Source: Site-B1 sp963722665
GTDB taxonomy: Bacteria > Bacteroidota > Bacteroidia > Flavobacteriales > Flavobacteriaceae
DNA length: 23,740 nucleotides
NCBI GenBank assembly: GCA_963722665.1
Contig: CAVRNW010000038.1
Span: 1-23,740 of the forward strand
Direction: 5' to 3'
How positions within the stretch are numbered: position 1 is the stretch's first letter; every line of letters begins with the position of its first letter. This document shows, in pieces, positions 1 to 7,805 of the stretch. Below the pieces are notes generated by a model, which was given only the letters and a program-made list of their open reading frames with translations, was not told the origin of the DNA and did not search any database. Both the position numbers and the translations under genes were made by a program.

Positions 1-353
1 TCACTCATGTGAAAAAAGTTAATAACGAAAACTTAAGAGGCAAATTGGGAAGCGAACATTTGAAATTAAGTGACTATGTTGGTGTCTATAAAGATGTGAT
101 ATATGGTACAACAACCATAAGCCAACAAGAAGACAAACTCATTATGTCTATGGATGAGACACCCCTCTTTAAGGCCGAATTGAAGCACTGGAACCATGAT
201 ATTTTTACCTTTAGATTTGACACTTCTTTGGTTTCTTTACCTGAAGGTAAACTTTGGTTTGATTTGGATAAGAATGGAAAGATAAGCAAACTTCATATTG
301 ATATTCCTAATCCAGATTTTTACTTTACCGAATTCGAGTTTGTAAAACAATAG
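1..353 (+). CDS. 3' end of a serine hydrolase, DUF3471-type C-terminal domain (partial)
   Basis: The reading frame is open from the first base, so the gene starts before the window; the GTG at 9 is just an internal valine. About 116 C-terminal residues are visible. The pattern YVGVYKD, YGTTTI, a LIMSMDE strand, a KHWNHDIF loop, and GKISKLHID followed by PNPDFYFTEFEF is that of the DUF3471 domain, which usually follows a class C beta-lactamase-like (serhydrolase) catalytic domain in periplasmic proteins. The catalytic domain with its SxxK and YxN motifs would lie upstream and cannot be seen, so the enzyme class is inferred from the tail alone. The stop TAG is 2 nt before the next ATG, suggesting co-transcription with the flavoprotein gene. 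Confidence 0.7.
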   Translation, partial: THVKKVNNENLRGKLGSEHLKLSDYVGVYKDVIYGTTTISQQEDKLIMSMDETPLFKAELKHWNHDIFTFRFDTSLVSLPEGKLWFDLDKNGKISKLHIDIPNPDFYFTEFEFVKQ

Positions 354-355
354 TC

Positions 356-835
356 ATGGACATTAAGGCCGATTGGAAAAGCATAAGAAAACTCTTTAAT
401 AAAAGTTTTAGTCAAAATTTATTTATTTCAATCGCTTCTGTTGATGCTGATTATAAGCCAACTGTTACTCCAATAGGATCCCTGTTCTTAAACAATGATC
501 AAACAGGTTTCTATTTTGAAAAATTTCCAACCAAGCTGCCTCTTAACGCAACTACAAATCGAAATATTTGTGCTTTAGCGGTTAATAGCAGCAAGTGGTT
601 TTGGTTAAAAGCCCTTTTTAAAGGCGAATTCAAAACCAATCCCGGTATAAAATTATATGGAACATTAGGAGAACGTCGTAAAGCAACTGATAAAGAAATT
701 AATAGATTGAATAGACGTATGAAAGTTACAAATGGGTTAAAAGGCAATACCTATTTATGGAAAACCATGGATCATGTCAGAGATATCACTTTCACCAAAG
801 CCGAATCCATTAAATTAGGCAAGATGACTGACTAA
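356..835 (+). CDS. pyridoxamine 5'-phosphate oxidase-like FMN-binding protein
   Basis: This 159-residue protein looks like a split-barrel flavoprotein of the PNPOx-like superfamily. An N-terminal helix is followed by the strand pattern LFISIASVDADYKPTVTPIG, a central FYFEKFPTKLPLNATTN segment (the region that contacts the FMN phosphate in the family) and a LYGTLGERR strand. It is short and lacks the C-terminal PLP-binding part of PdxH, so it is unlikely to make vitamin B6. Members of this group are general flavin-dependent reductases or of unknown substrate. It starts 2 nt after the preceding stop and is probably the last gene of that operon. The fold assignment is fairly secure; the substrate is unknown. 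Confidence 0.65.
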   Translation: MDIKADWKSIRKLFNKSFSQNLFISIASVDADYKPTVTPIGSLFLNNDQTGFYFEKFPTKLPLNATTNRNICALAVNSSKWFWLKALFKGEFKTNPGIKLYGTLGERRKATDKEINRLNRRMKVTNGLKGNTYLWKTMDHVRDITFTKAESIKLGKMTD

Positions 836-905
836 TTTCTATTTCAATTATTAAGACTATTTAACTACAAAAATAAGTTTTCGAATTTCTAGATTCTAAA
901 TTGGC

Positions 906-990
906 AGAACTAAACTATTACTGACTTATTGAATAAGATTATATTAAAGGGTAAGATTTGCCTTTGCTTTGTTAGTTCTTATTTTTTTTA
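906..990 (+). terminator. possible branched terminator after the flavoprotein gene
   Basis: An 8-bp stem AGAACTAA (906-913) pairs with TTAGTTCT (972-979), followed by a run of eight T (982-989). The 58-nt loop holds two small internal inverted repeats (CTTATT/AATAAG at 925-937 and AAAGG/CCTTT at 948-965). The long loop makes this a weak call. It would serve the plus strand; the T run overlaps the stop codon of the convergent minus-strand gene. Confidence 0.3.
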
Positions 991-1497
991 TTCCAATGGA
1001 ATCCCTAATTTGATTAAAATAGTATTTGTTAGATCATAATTTTCATCTATATAAGCTAATCCACTATCACTAACTGTTAGTACTTGTGTATACCCTCCTG
1101 CTTTGGCAACCTCTTCTAGCGCAGTACCTATTTTTTCATATAATGGTTGTAAAAGGCTGTTTTGTTGTAAAGGAACCAATTTTGATGCATTTTGACGAAA
1201 TTTTGTGATATCATTTTCTAAAGAAATAATCTCATCCTGCTTTAATTTCTTCATGGCTTCAGTCATTTGCGCAACACCATCTTGATAATTTTTGATTTTA
1301 ACTTGGTATTCATCTGTTTTAACTTTTAAATCCTCTTGTAATTTTGAACTGTAAGTATTCAAATCTTCCTGTACTTTTGAAAATTCAGGCATTTTAGCCA
1401 AAATATAATCCGTATCAACCGTACCTACTTTGCTTTGTGCATCAACCGTTATACTTATTAATAGTAATAAAATTGGGAAAATTATTTTTTTAATCAT
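988..1497 (-). CDS. OmpH/Skp-family periplasmic chaperone
   Basis: The protein has about 169 residues from the ATG at 1497. MIKKIIFPILLLLISITVDAQ is a clear Sec signal peptide with cleavage expected after the A of DAQ. The mature part begins KVGTVDTDYILAKMPEF, the Skp/OmpH opening strand. Next comes a long charged coiled coil (VQEDLNTYSSKL... to about residue 110) and then the closing helix-strand segment with LQPLYEKIGTALEEVAKAGGY and YIDENYDLT, as expected of PF03938. Skp-type chaperones hold unfolded outer-membrane proteins in the periplasm. An upstream in-frame ATG at 1536 would add 13 residues before the signal peptide, but a -7 promoter element lies between the two ATGs, so 1497 is the start. 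It is monocistronic as far as can be seen and divergent from the TIGR02757 gene. Confidence 0.85.
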   Translation of the reverse strand: MIKKIIFPILLLLISITVDAQSKVGTVDTDYILAKMPEFSKVQEDLNTYSSKLQEDLKVKTDEYQVKIKNYQDGVAQMTEAMKKLKQDEIISLENDITKFRQNASKLVPLQQNSLLQPLYEKIGTALEEVAKAGGYTQVLTVSDSGLAYIDENYDLTNTILIKLGIPLE

Positions 1498-1514
1498 TTT
1501 TTGTGTAGTTTTTG

Positions 1515-1522
1515 CAAATATA
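1515..1522 (-). promoter_or_regulatory. -7 promoter element of the OmpH/Skp gene
   Basis: On the minus strand TATATTTG matches the Bacteroidota -7 consensus TAnnTTTG exactly. Transcription would start near 1509, giving a leader of about 12 nt before the ATG at 1497 and excluding the ATG at 1536. I see no convincing TTG -33 element at normal spacing. Confidence 0.55.
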
Positions 1523-1561
1523 GGATATAACTCCATTTAATAACTCATAAATTATGAATTC

Positions 1562-2338
1562 TTGGCACAAAAGTTAACTAAAAAAGAACTTAAAGAATTT
1601 CTTGATTCTAAAGTTGAACTTTACAATAACCCAAAGTTTATTGAATCGGATCCTATACAAATTCCGCATTCATTCACTAAAAAAGAAGATATCGAGATTG
1701 CTGGCTTTTTAACTGCAACAATAGCCTGGGGGAACAGAAAGAGCATCATCAATAACTCCAAGTATTTAATGGAGCTATTGGATAACTCTCCTTACGACTT
1801 TGTTCTGGATCACAAAACTTCAGATTTGGAAAGACTGATGCCTTTTGTTCACAGAACTTTCAACGGTAAGGATCTCATTCAATTTATTATAAGCTTAAAG
1901 CATATTTACGCCAATCATAATGGGCTGGAAGCTGTTTTTGTTAAACATGCTCAAGCAAATTCACTACAAACATCTATTCATTATTTTAAACGGTATTTTT
2001 TTGAGGCAGATCATTTAGCAAGAACTCAAAAACATATCAGCGATCCTTTAAAGAATTCGGCGGCTAAACGTATTAATATGTTCCTGCGATGGATGGTAAG
2101 AAACGATAATGCAGGAGTGGACTTCGGGATTTGGAAAGATCTCTCTCCTGCTCAGTTGTCTTGCCCCTTAGATGTGCATTCGGGTAATGTTGCAAGAAAA
2201 CTAGGTCTGTTAAAGCGCAAACAAAACGATTCAAAAGCTCTTCTAGAACTTGATACTGCCTTGCGCGAATTAGACCCAAATGACCCTGTAAAATATGATT
2301 TTGCCTTATTTGGCCTTGGTGTGTTTGAAAAGTTCTAG
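1562..2338 (+). CDS. TIGR02757 family protein (DUF2400)
   Basis: This 258-residue protein starts at a TTG; the frame has a stop 7 codons upstream and no better start codon. The sequence LTKKELKEFLDSKVELYN, SDPIQIPHSF, EIAGFLTATIAWGNRKSI, and later PLDVHSGNVARKLGLLKRKQ and ELDPNDPVKYDFALFGLG is characteristic of the TIGR02757 family. The segment around DPVKYDFALFGLGV recalls the helix-hairpin-helix DNA glycosylase superfamily, so a nucleic-acid role has been suspected. No biochemical function is established that I know of. It is complete at the C-terminus and is followed by a strong hairpin. The 64-bp gap to the divergent OmpH gene must hold both promoters. Confidence 0.8.
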   Translation: MAQKLTKKELKEFLDSKVELYNNPKFIESDPIQIPHSFTKKEDIEIAGFLTATIAWGNRKSIINNSKYLMELLDNSPYDFVLDHKTSDLERLMPFVHRTFNGKDLIQFIISLKHIYANHNGLEAVFVKHAQANSLQTSIHYFKRYFFEADHLARTQKHISDPLKNSAAKRINMFLRWMVRNDNAGVDFGIWKDLSPAQLSCPLDVHSGNVARKLGLLKRKQNDSKALLELDTALRELDPNDPVKYDFALFGLGVFEKF

Positions 2339-2370
2339 AGAAGAATATCGTTGGTTTTAAACCAAAAAAA

Positions 2371-2391
2371 AGTAAAACATTATGTTTTACT
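2371..2391. terminator. bidirectional Rho-independent terminator
   Basis: A perfect 9-bp stem AGTAAAACA/TGTTTTACT with a 3-nt loop is preceded by eight A and followed by CTTTTT. It can therefore end transcription from both convergent genes, the TIGR02757 gene on plus and the small secreted-protein gene on minus. Confidence 0.85.
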
Positions 2392-2415
2392 CTTTTTCCA
2401 TTTATTTCGTTTTAG

Positions 2416-2727
2416 TCATTTTCTGGAGAGTAATTTCTTGTTTAAAGTAACCTGATCCTTGTATTTTTTGCCACTCATACCAATACATTCACCATCTTTT
2501 AATTGAGAGGTGTCACCGTTCTTTAAAACCAAAGTACCATCAGGCTTCACAATCGTTCCATTTTTTAGAGTAATTTCTTCGCTTAACAGAGTTACACCAT
2601 CAGTATCATAATGATATACTTTTTCATTCAATAAAATACAGTAATTACTATCTACAGCAAGATCTTGAGCCAATAACATCCCTGAGGTTAAGAAAAGAGT
2701 CAATACTAACAAAACTAATTTTTTCAT
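2416..2727 (-). CDS. small secreted protein, DUF6799-like repeats
   Basis: This is a 103-residue protein with an N-terminal signal peptide (MKKLVLLVLTLFLTSGMLLAQ, cleavage after LLAQ) and a mature part of about 80 residues. The mature part has two similar beta-hairpin stretches, LLNEKVYHYDTDGVTLLSEE and LKNGTIVKPDGTLVLKNGDT, ending in KDGECIGMSGK. The pattern of a short strand, NGT, KPDGT, then KNG resembles the DUF6799 domain found in secreted Bacteroidota proteins; this match is from memory of the pattern. Function is unknown. It has its own terminator downstream (2371-2391) and lies 75 bp downstream of the M61 peptidase gene on the same strand, so read-through from that gene is possible. 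Confidence 0.7.
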   Translation of the reverse strand: MKKLVLLVLTLFLTSGMLLAQDLAVDSNYCILLNEKVYHYDTDGVTLLSEEITLKNGTIVKPDGTLVLKNGDTSQLKDGECIGMSGKKYKDQVTLNKKLLSRK

Positions 2728-2802
2728 TTTATCTTAATTTATACAATTATTAATTATTGTAATTACAATTTACAAAAATCAAGCCAAAAACTCGCTATTC
2801 AA

Positions 2803-4695
2803 TTAACCTTTTAACCAAGCCTTACGCAATTGCTCCTGAACTTTTGTAGATTCTTCAAACAAAGCAATTTTTTTACCAATAGTGTAAGATTGAACTGTTT
2901 TAGTTTTTATAACTATCTCTTCTCCATTTCTATCCAGCTTTACTTCAATGTCAATTCCGGGTTGCCACATATAGACTTTTGTAAAGACTAATTGAGCATT
3001 TTGAAGACTTACAGCATCTCCATTTATTTCTTTTATGATATCACCCTCTGTTACTCCCAGATCGTTCCAAAAACTATTGTCTTCTACAATTTTACCAAAG
3101 GCTATGGTCCCTGTTGCCATATCCGGTTGTAATATAATAGCACCATCATTCATTATATAATTGGTTTCCACCTTGCTTTCAATAATTTCTAAACCTACTT
3201 TATTAAAATATTCCTGATAATCTATTGGGGTGGTACCTATGACATGTTCCTTAAAGAATTCTCCAACACTAGGATATGTCATTGCAGTTATTTCATCAAT
3301 TATAGTATCATCATTAAACGGTTTGTTATTACCGTATTTCATCGACAACTCTTTCATCAGTGACAATATTCCTCTATTTCCGTTGCTTTCCTCTCTTATC
3401 AATATATCCAAACACATATTGATCAATGCTCCTTTTTGATAGACGTTATAATAATTTCTGGAATAAGGCTGTTCCAAAACATTTTCACTCATCACGGTAA
3501 AGCTCATGGTGTCATCCATAGCAGAGGCCGTTTTAATTTTATTCATTATTCTGGTATAGAATTCGTCCTCAGTAATAAGATCCTTATTGATCTGAAAATG
3601 ATTTGCAAAATATTCGGTAAGTCCTTCATACATCCACAGATGTTTTGAAAAAGTAGGATTATTATAATCAAAATAATGAATATCCTCTGAATGCAATGTT
3701 AAGGGAGATACAATGTGAAAAAATTCGTGAGACACAACATCTGTCATACTTTGGGCTAAAGCCTCGGCAGGAGAATTTTCTGGAAAGACTACCATTGTGG
3801 ACTTATGATGCTCCAGAGCTCCAAAACCCTTAGGAGCTCCCTCACCCATTGACGACAGATATAAGAAAATATCGTATCGAGCTGTGGTATTTAAGTCACC
3901 CAAATACGCTTTTTGCGCTTCCATCATCTTAAGCATGGCATTTTTAATACTGGATGCCGAGTGAATTTTATTTGGAGAATAAACACTTAATGCAATTTTT
4001 ATATCACCTACATTGAATTCTTCAACATCCAATTTCCCAAACATCATTGGATTGTCCGTTACATCAAAATATCTTGTCGCATTGTAGCTCGTTGTAATGG
4101 TTCTACCCATTGGTCCGGATTCCAAACCTGTTTCCTGCAATGCAGACGTTCGAACAAAAGTTGCCGGAGATGTAATATCCAATTTATATTGATTGTTGAC
4201 AAAAGAATCGAAATAACCAATAAAACCGTGTAGATTCAATACAAAATTATCTGGTTCTATATTGGTTCCTGCCGGCGAGAACGGTATATCTTGTCCAATG
4301 CCCCCAACTTCCTCCTGATCGAATGTATCATTGACCCAATAGGTCAGTTTATCCATATTACTTGCATTACTTATAGACCATGAATTGTCGTCTATTTTAG
4401 TGGCTTCCATCTCGCTTCCATTATAATCAAACACTTTTAAGTCTTCTATATAATTACCGAAATTACTCACAGTATAGGTTCCCTGAACTACTTTTGGCAA
4501 TCTGAAAATTACTGTTTCCTGGGTAAAACGACCCGGGTCAACAGTTACAGGCACCTTGTCATCTGTTACTTTTGTAAGATCAATATAGGCTACAATAGGA
4601 TTATTTGAGGACAGATCGTTTGGCATACTTGATTTTGTTGCAGATCCGCAGCCTAATAACAAACCCAGACTTAAGGTGATTAATACTTTTTTCAT
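2803..4695 (-). CDS. M61-type metallopeptidase lipoprotein with C-terminal PDZ domain
   Basis: This 630-residue protein has a lipoprotein signal peptide ending LLLGC (lipid-modified Cys16), so it is likely anchored in the outer or inner membrane facing the periplasm. Residues about 30-215 form the beta-rich N-terminal domain of glycyl-aminopeptidase (M61) proteins, with the opening pattern FRLPKVVQGTYTVSNFG. The gluzincin zinc site is HEFFH (residues 323-327), with the third ligand most likely Glu357 in WMYEGLTEYF. A PDZ domain at about 500-605 contains TGTIAFGKIV, GVTEGDIIKEINGDAV and a final beta strand. The architecture, catalytic motif and PDZ match peptidase family M61. Natural substrates in flavobacteria are unknown. 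The start ATG is supported by a -7/-33 pair 32-60 nt upstream. Transcription is divergent from the glycosyltransferase. Confidence 0.88.
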   Translation of the reverse strand: MKKVLITLSLGLLLGCGSATKSSMPNDLSSNNPIVAYIDLTKVTDDKVPVTVDPGRFTQETVIFRLPKVVQGTYTVSNFGNYIEDLKVFDYNGSEMEATKIDDNSWSISNASNMDKLTYWVNDTFDQEEVGGIGQDIPFSPAGTNIEPDNFVLNLHGFIGYFDSFVNNQYKLDITSPATFVRTSALQETGLESGPMGRTITTSYNATRYFDVTDNPMMFGKLDVEEFNVGDIKIALSVYSPNKIHSASSIKNAMLKMMEAQKAYLGDLNTTARYDIFLYLSSMGEGAPKGFGALEHHKSTMVVFPENSPAEALAQSMTDVVSHEFFHIVSPLTLHSEDIHYFDYNNPTFSKHLWMYEGLTEYFANHFQINKDLITEDEFYTRIMNKIKTASAMDDTMSFTVMSENVLEQPYSRNYYNVYQKGALINMCLDILIREESNGNRGILSLMKELSMKYGNNKPFNDDTIIDEITAMTYPSVGEFFKEHVIGTTPIDYQEYFNKVGLEIIESKVETNYIMNDGAIILQPDMATGTIAFGKIVEDNSFWNDLGVTEGDIIKEINGDAVSLQNAQLVFTKVYMWQPGIDIEVKLDRNGEEIVIKTKTVQSYTIGKKIALFEESTKVQEQLRKAWLKG

Positions 4696-4726
4696 TTTGT
4701 TTGATTTTCTTATTTAAATTGACGCG

Positions 4727-4757
4727 TAAAAGTACACTGTGTTACATATAATTACAA
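4727..4757 (-). promoter_or_regulatory. promoter of the M61 peptidase gene
   Basis: On the minus strand, TTG (4757-4755) and TACTTTTA (4734-4727, one mismatch to TAnnTTTG) are separated by 20 nt, within the 17-23 nt range of Bacteroidota promoters. The predicted start near 4721 gives a leader of about 26 nt. Its -33 region abuts that of the divergent glycosyltransferase promoter. Confidence 0.45.
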
Positions 4758-4764
4758 TAAGTTT

Positions 4765-4792
4765 TTGTTAAAAAGATGAATTAGTATCTTCG
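4765..4792 (+). promoter_or_regulatory. promoter of the glycosyltransferase gene, probably leaderless transcript
   Basis: TTG (4765-4767, within a TTTTTG run) and TATCTTCG (4785-4792, one mismatch to TAnnTTTG) are separated by 17 nt. Transcription should begin 5-8 nt after the -7 box, at or within a few bases of the ATG at 4797, leaving no room for a ribosome binding site. Confidence 0.5.
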
Positions 4793-4796
4793 TTAT

Positions 4797-5804
4797 ATGC
4801 AAGAATCTCTGATTAGCATCCTTACTCCCTTTAAAAATACTGAGAAATTCTTAGCAGAATGCATTGAGTCAATTCTAAATCAAACCTACCAAAATTGGGA
4901 ATTAATTATTGTTGATGACAATTCTACCGATAACAGTCCGGAAGTTGTAAAAAGCTATCAGAAAAACGATCAGAGAATTAAATTGCACAAAAATCCCGGT
5001 GACGGAATTATTGAAGCCTTACGTTTTGCTTATGAACAAAGCCACGGAGATTACATAACCAGAATGGATAGTGATGATGTTATGACTCCTAACAAGTTGG
5101 AAGTACTTTTTAAAAACCTAAGTAGATTTGGTAAAAAACATGTTGCCATTGGTTTGGTGGAATATTTTAGTTCTGAAGGAATTAGTGATGGCTATTCCAG
5201 ATATGAGATCTGGCTAAATGATCTGACCATAAAAGGTCAAAACTACTCTGAGATCTATAAAGAATGTGTTATACCTTCTCCCTGCTGGATGATGCATAGG
5301 ACTGATTTGGAAGCTTGTGATGCCTTCAATCCTGATCTGTATCCTGAAGATTATGACCTTACATTCAGAATGTATGAGTGCAACATAAAATGCATCCCTA
5401 ATGATAAAGTACTTCATAAATGGAGAGATTATAGTACCAGAACATCCAGAACCCATATCCATTATGCTCAAAACTATTTTCTGGAAATTAAGATCAAGTA
5501 TTTTTTAAAAATAGATCATGATATTCAAAGACCTTTGGTGATTTGGGGAGCTGGTTTCAAAGGAAAATCAATCGCCAAATATTTGATTGATCATGGCATA
5601 CAATTTATTTGGATCTGCGATAACCCTAAAAAAGTAGGAAAACGGATCTATGGTCAAAAAATGCATCACTTTGATCAATTGAGCCAGTTAATACATCCGC
5701 AAAGCATTATAACAGTTGCCAATGAGATTGCTCAAAAGGAAATAAGATCTTACTTTGCTAAGCAAGGCTTGCGTTCAATGACCGATTACTTTTTCTTCTG
5801 TTAA
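4797..5804 (+). CDS. family 2 glycosyltransferase with C-terminal Rossmann-like extension
   Basis: This 335-residue protein starts with a GT-A fold: ISILTPFKNTEKFLAECIES, the nucleotide-sugar motif DDNSTD (40-45) and the metal-binding DSDD (91-94). PEDYDLTFR (183-191) stands where the catalytic-base ED motif of GT2 enzymes is found. It should transfer a sugar from a nucleotide donor to a surface glycan. There is no membrane segment, so it acts in the cytosol or at the inner-membrane face. From about residue 245 a separate domain begins with the glycine-rich turn VIWGAGFKGKSIAKYL and continues FIWICDNPKKVG, a Rossmann-like pattern unusual for a minimal GT2 protein. No other glycan-assembly gene is nearby. 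Donor and acceptor are unknown. Confidence 0.85.
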   Translation: MQESLISILTPFKNTEKFLAECIESILNQTYQNWELIIVDDNSTDNSPEVVKSYQKNDQRIKLHKNPGDGIIEALRFAYEQSHGDYITRMDSDDVMTPNKLEVLFKNLSRFGKKHVAIGLVEYFSSEGISDGYSRYEIWLNDLTIKGQNYSEIYKECVIPSPCWMMHRTDLEACDAFNPDLYPEDYDLTFRMYECNIKCIPNDKVLHKWRDYSTRTSRTHIHYAQNYFLEIKIKYFLKIDHDIQRPLVIWGAGFKGKSIAKYLIDHGIQFIWICDNPKKVGKRIYGQKMHHFDQLSQLIHPQSIITVANEIAQKEIRSYFAKQGLRSMTDYFFFC

Positions 5805-5857
5805 TTTTTAAGCTGATTAATTAGTTATTTTGTTTCCATACTTTGACAAGTAAATGT

Positions 5858-5865
5858 TATTTTTG
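5858..5865 (+). promoter_or_regulatory. -7 element of the BatA-like operon
   Basis: TATTTTTG is an exact TAnnTTTG match. The expected start near 5872 leaves about 11 nt before the ATG at 5883. TTTG-like -33 candidates exist at 5842-5845 (12-nt spacer) and 5829-5832 (25-nt spacer), neither at ideal distance. Confidence 0.5.
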
Positions 5866-5882
5866 TAATCAAAATATTAGGA

Positions 5883-7805
5883 ATGCAGTTTAAACATCCG
5901 GAAATTCTTTATGCTTTACTCCTACTTGTTATTCCTATATTTATTCACCTATTCCAGCTAAGACGTTTTCAAAAAGTACCATTCACCAATGTTGCTTTCC
6001 TTAAGCAGATCACCCTTCAAACGAGAAAAAGTTCTGAAATAAAAAAATGGTTAACACTTCTCACCCGATTATTGCTTTTAGCATCGGTAATTTTTGCATT
6101 CTCCCAACCATACATATCAAACAAAGCCAGTTACAAAGCAAACAAGGAAACGGTAGTCTTTTTAGATAACTCCTTTAGCATGCAGGCCAAGGGTGAAAAT
6201 GGCACTTTGTTACAGCGGGCAGTTCAGGATCTGCTAGAAAATTATGATAATGAAGATGTCCTGACATTAATTACAAACAATTCCGTATTTAAAAATACAA
6301 CGGTGAACAGCATTAAGAATGATCTCTTACAGCTTGGATACTCTTCAAACCAATTAGATTATCAATCCGCCATTTTAAAAGCGCTAAATAGCTTCAGCAA
6401 AGATGAAAGCAGTTTAAAGAATCTGATTTTTATTTCAGATTTTCAGGATAAAAATGGAACACTTTCTTTGAATGATACCCCTAACATAGATATTAGTCTT
6501 ATTCAGTTAAAACCGGTTAATATCAATAATATCAGTATCGATAGCTTATACATTTCTGACAAAACCACATCTGAATTAGAGCTTACTGTTATCATAAAAA
6601 ATCAAGGAGAAAGCATACAGGATCTACCCGTTTCATTATATAATCAAGATAAATTGATTGCTAAAACTTCTGTTGATTTAATAGACGAATCACAAGTAAC
6701 TTTTTCTTTGAACGCCAATGAAATTGTTAATGGCAAGGTCGTCATTAATGATGCGCAACTTCAGTTTGACAATACCTTATATTTTAACATTAATAAGCCG
6801 CAAAGAATCAATGTGCTTTCAATTAATAAAGCTGATGATTCTTATTTAAAAAAGATATACAGTGATACGGAATTTAATTACATTAATACTGACCTTGATA
6901 AGTTGAATTACAGCGATATTGATAAACAGGATCTATTAGTTCTAAATGAAGTAAAATTAATTCCTAATTCTTTGACAAAAGCCCTTATATCTGTTACAGA
7001 CAGAAGTGGCAATGTTTTAATTATACCTTCAAGTGATATTGATTTATCATCTTATAATCAATTGTTTAATAATTATTCATCGATTACTTATAATCCGATC
7101 GTGAACAACGAGAAAAGGATCATAAAAATAAATTTTTCACATCCCTTATTTAAGAGTGTTTTTAACAACCAAATAGATAATTTTCAATATCCGAAGGTTA
7201 ATAGTTATTATCCGATAGTATCCAATTCTGTATCCACTATATTGAGCTATGAGGATGGAAAACCCTTTTTGGTTAGCCGGAATAACCTGTATGCCTTTTC
7301 AGCTTCCTTAAATATATCCAATTCTAACTTTCAAAATTCTCCGTTGATCGTTCCTACGCTTTACAATATAGGCAAACAGAGTTTGCAAATAGCAAAACCT
7401 TATTTTGTCATAGGAAAAAAAAATAAAATAGATATAAATACCACTTTACAACAGGACCAGATTGTTACTTTGGAAAATATTGACACCAACATCATTCCTC
7501 AGCAGCAAACTTTTATAAATAAAGTGACTATTGTGACCTCTGAAACTCCTGAATTAGCTGGGGTCTATAAAGTAAAAAATAACGGACAAGAAATAGAAAG
7601 CCTAAGTTTTAATTATGATAGAACAGAAAGCAGTTTAAATTATATGAATTTAGATCAATCAAATATTATGGTATCAAATTCTATTGCCGAAGTCCTAACC
7701 AACCTAAAATCAAGTACAAAAGTTAACGAGCTATGGAAATGGTTTGTTATTTTTGCTTTAGCAATGTTAATTATTGAAATGCTTATTCTAAAGTTTTATA
7801 AATGA
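5883..7805 (+). CDS. BatA-like membrane protein with VWA domain
   Basis: This 640-residue protein opens with the aerotolerance-regulator N-terminal domain: MQFKHPEILYALLLLVIPIF is the first membrane helix, followed by HLFQLRRFQKVPFTNVAFLK, the BatA/DUF signature, and a second helix around 57-76. Residues about 90-210 form a von Willebrand A domain with the metal-site motif DNSFS (95-99). A long periplasmic beta-rich region follows, and the protein ends in a membrane helix (WKWFVIFALAMLIIEMLIL). Such proteins sit in the inner membrane. In Bacteroidota some belong to the Bat operon linked to oxidative-stress tolerance, but the solitary large form has no proven role. The TGA stop overlaps the ATG of the next gene (ATGA), so the two are translationally coupled. 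Confidence 0.85.
   Translation: MQFKHPEILYALLLLVIPIFIHLFQLRRFQKVPFTNVAFLKQITLQTRKSSEIKKWLTLLTRLLLLASVIFAFSQPYISNKASYKANKETVVFLDNSFSMQAKGENGTLLQRAVQDLLENYDNEDVLTLITNNSVFKNTTVNSIKNDLLQLGYSSNQLDYQSAILKALNSFSKDESSLKNLIFISDFQDKNGTLSLNDTPNIDISLIQLKPVNINNISIDSLYISDKTTSELELTVIIKNQGESIQDLPVSLYNQDKLIAKTSVDLIDESQVTFSLNANEIVNGKVVINDAQLQFDNTLYFNINKPQRINVLSINKADDSYLKKIYSDTEFNYINTDLDKLNYSDIDKQDLLVLNEVKLIPNSLTKALISVTDRSGNVLIIPSSDIDLSSYNQLFNNYSSITYNPIVNNEKRIIKINFSHPLFKSVFNNQIDNFQYPKVNSYYPIVSNSVSTILSYEDGKPFLVSRNNLYAFSASLNISNSNFQNSPLIVPTLYNIGKQSLQIAKPYFVIGKKNKIDINTTLQQDQIVTLENIDTNIIPQQQTFINKVTIVTSETPELAGVYKVKNNGQEIESLSFNYDRTESSLNYMNLDQSNIMVSNSIAEVLTNLKSSTKVNELWKWFVIFALAMLIIEMLILKFYK

Noticed and set aside
1498..1536. 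In-frame ATG at 1536 as the OmpH/Skp start
   Set aside because: It would place 13 residues before an otherwise ideal signal peptide, and an exact -7 promoter box (1515-1522) lies between it and the ATG at 1497.
3230..3648. Two plus-strand open frames of about 70 codons inside the M61 gene
   Set aside because: They lie opposite the conserved zinc-site and C-terminal coding region of the peptidase and show no motif of their own.
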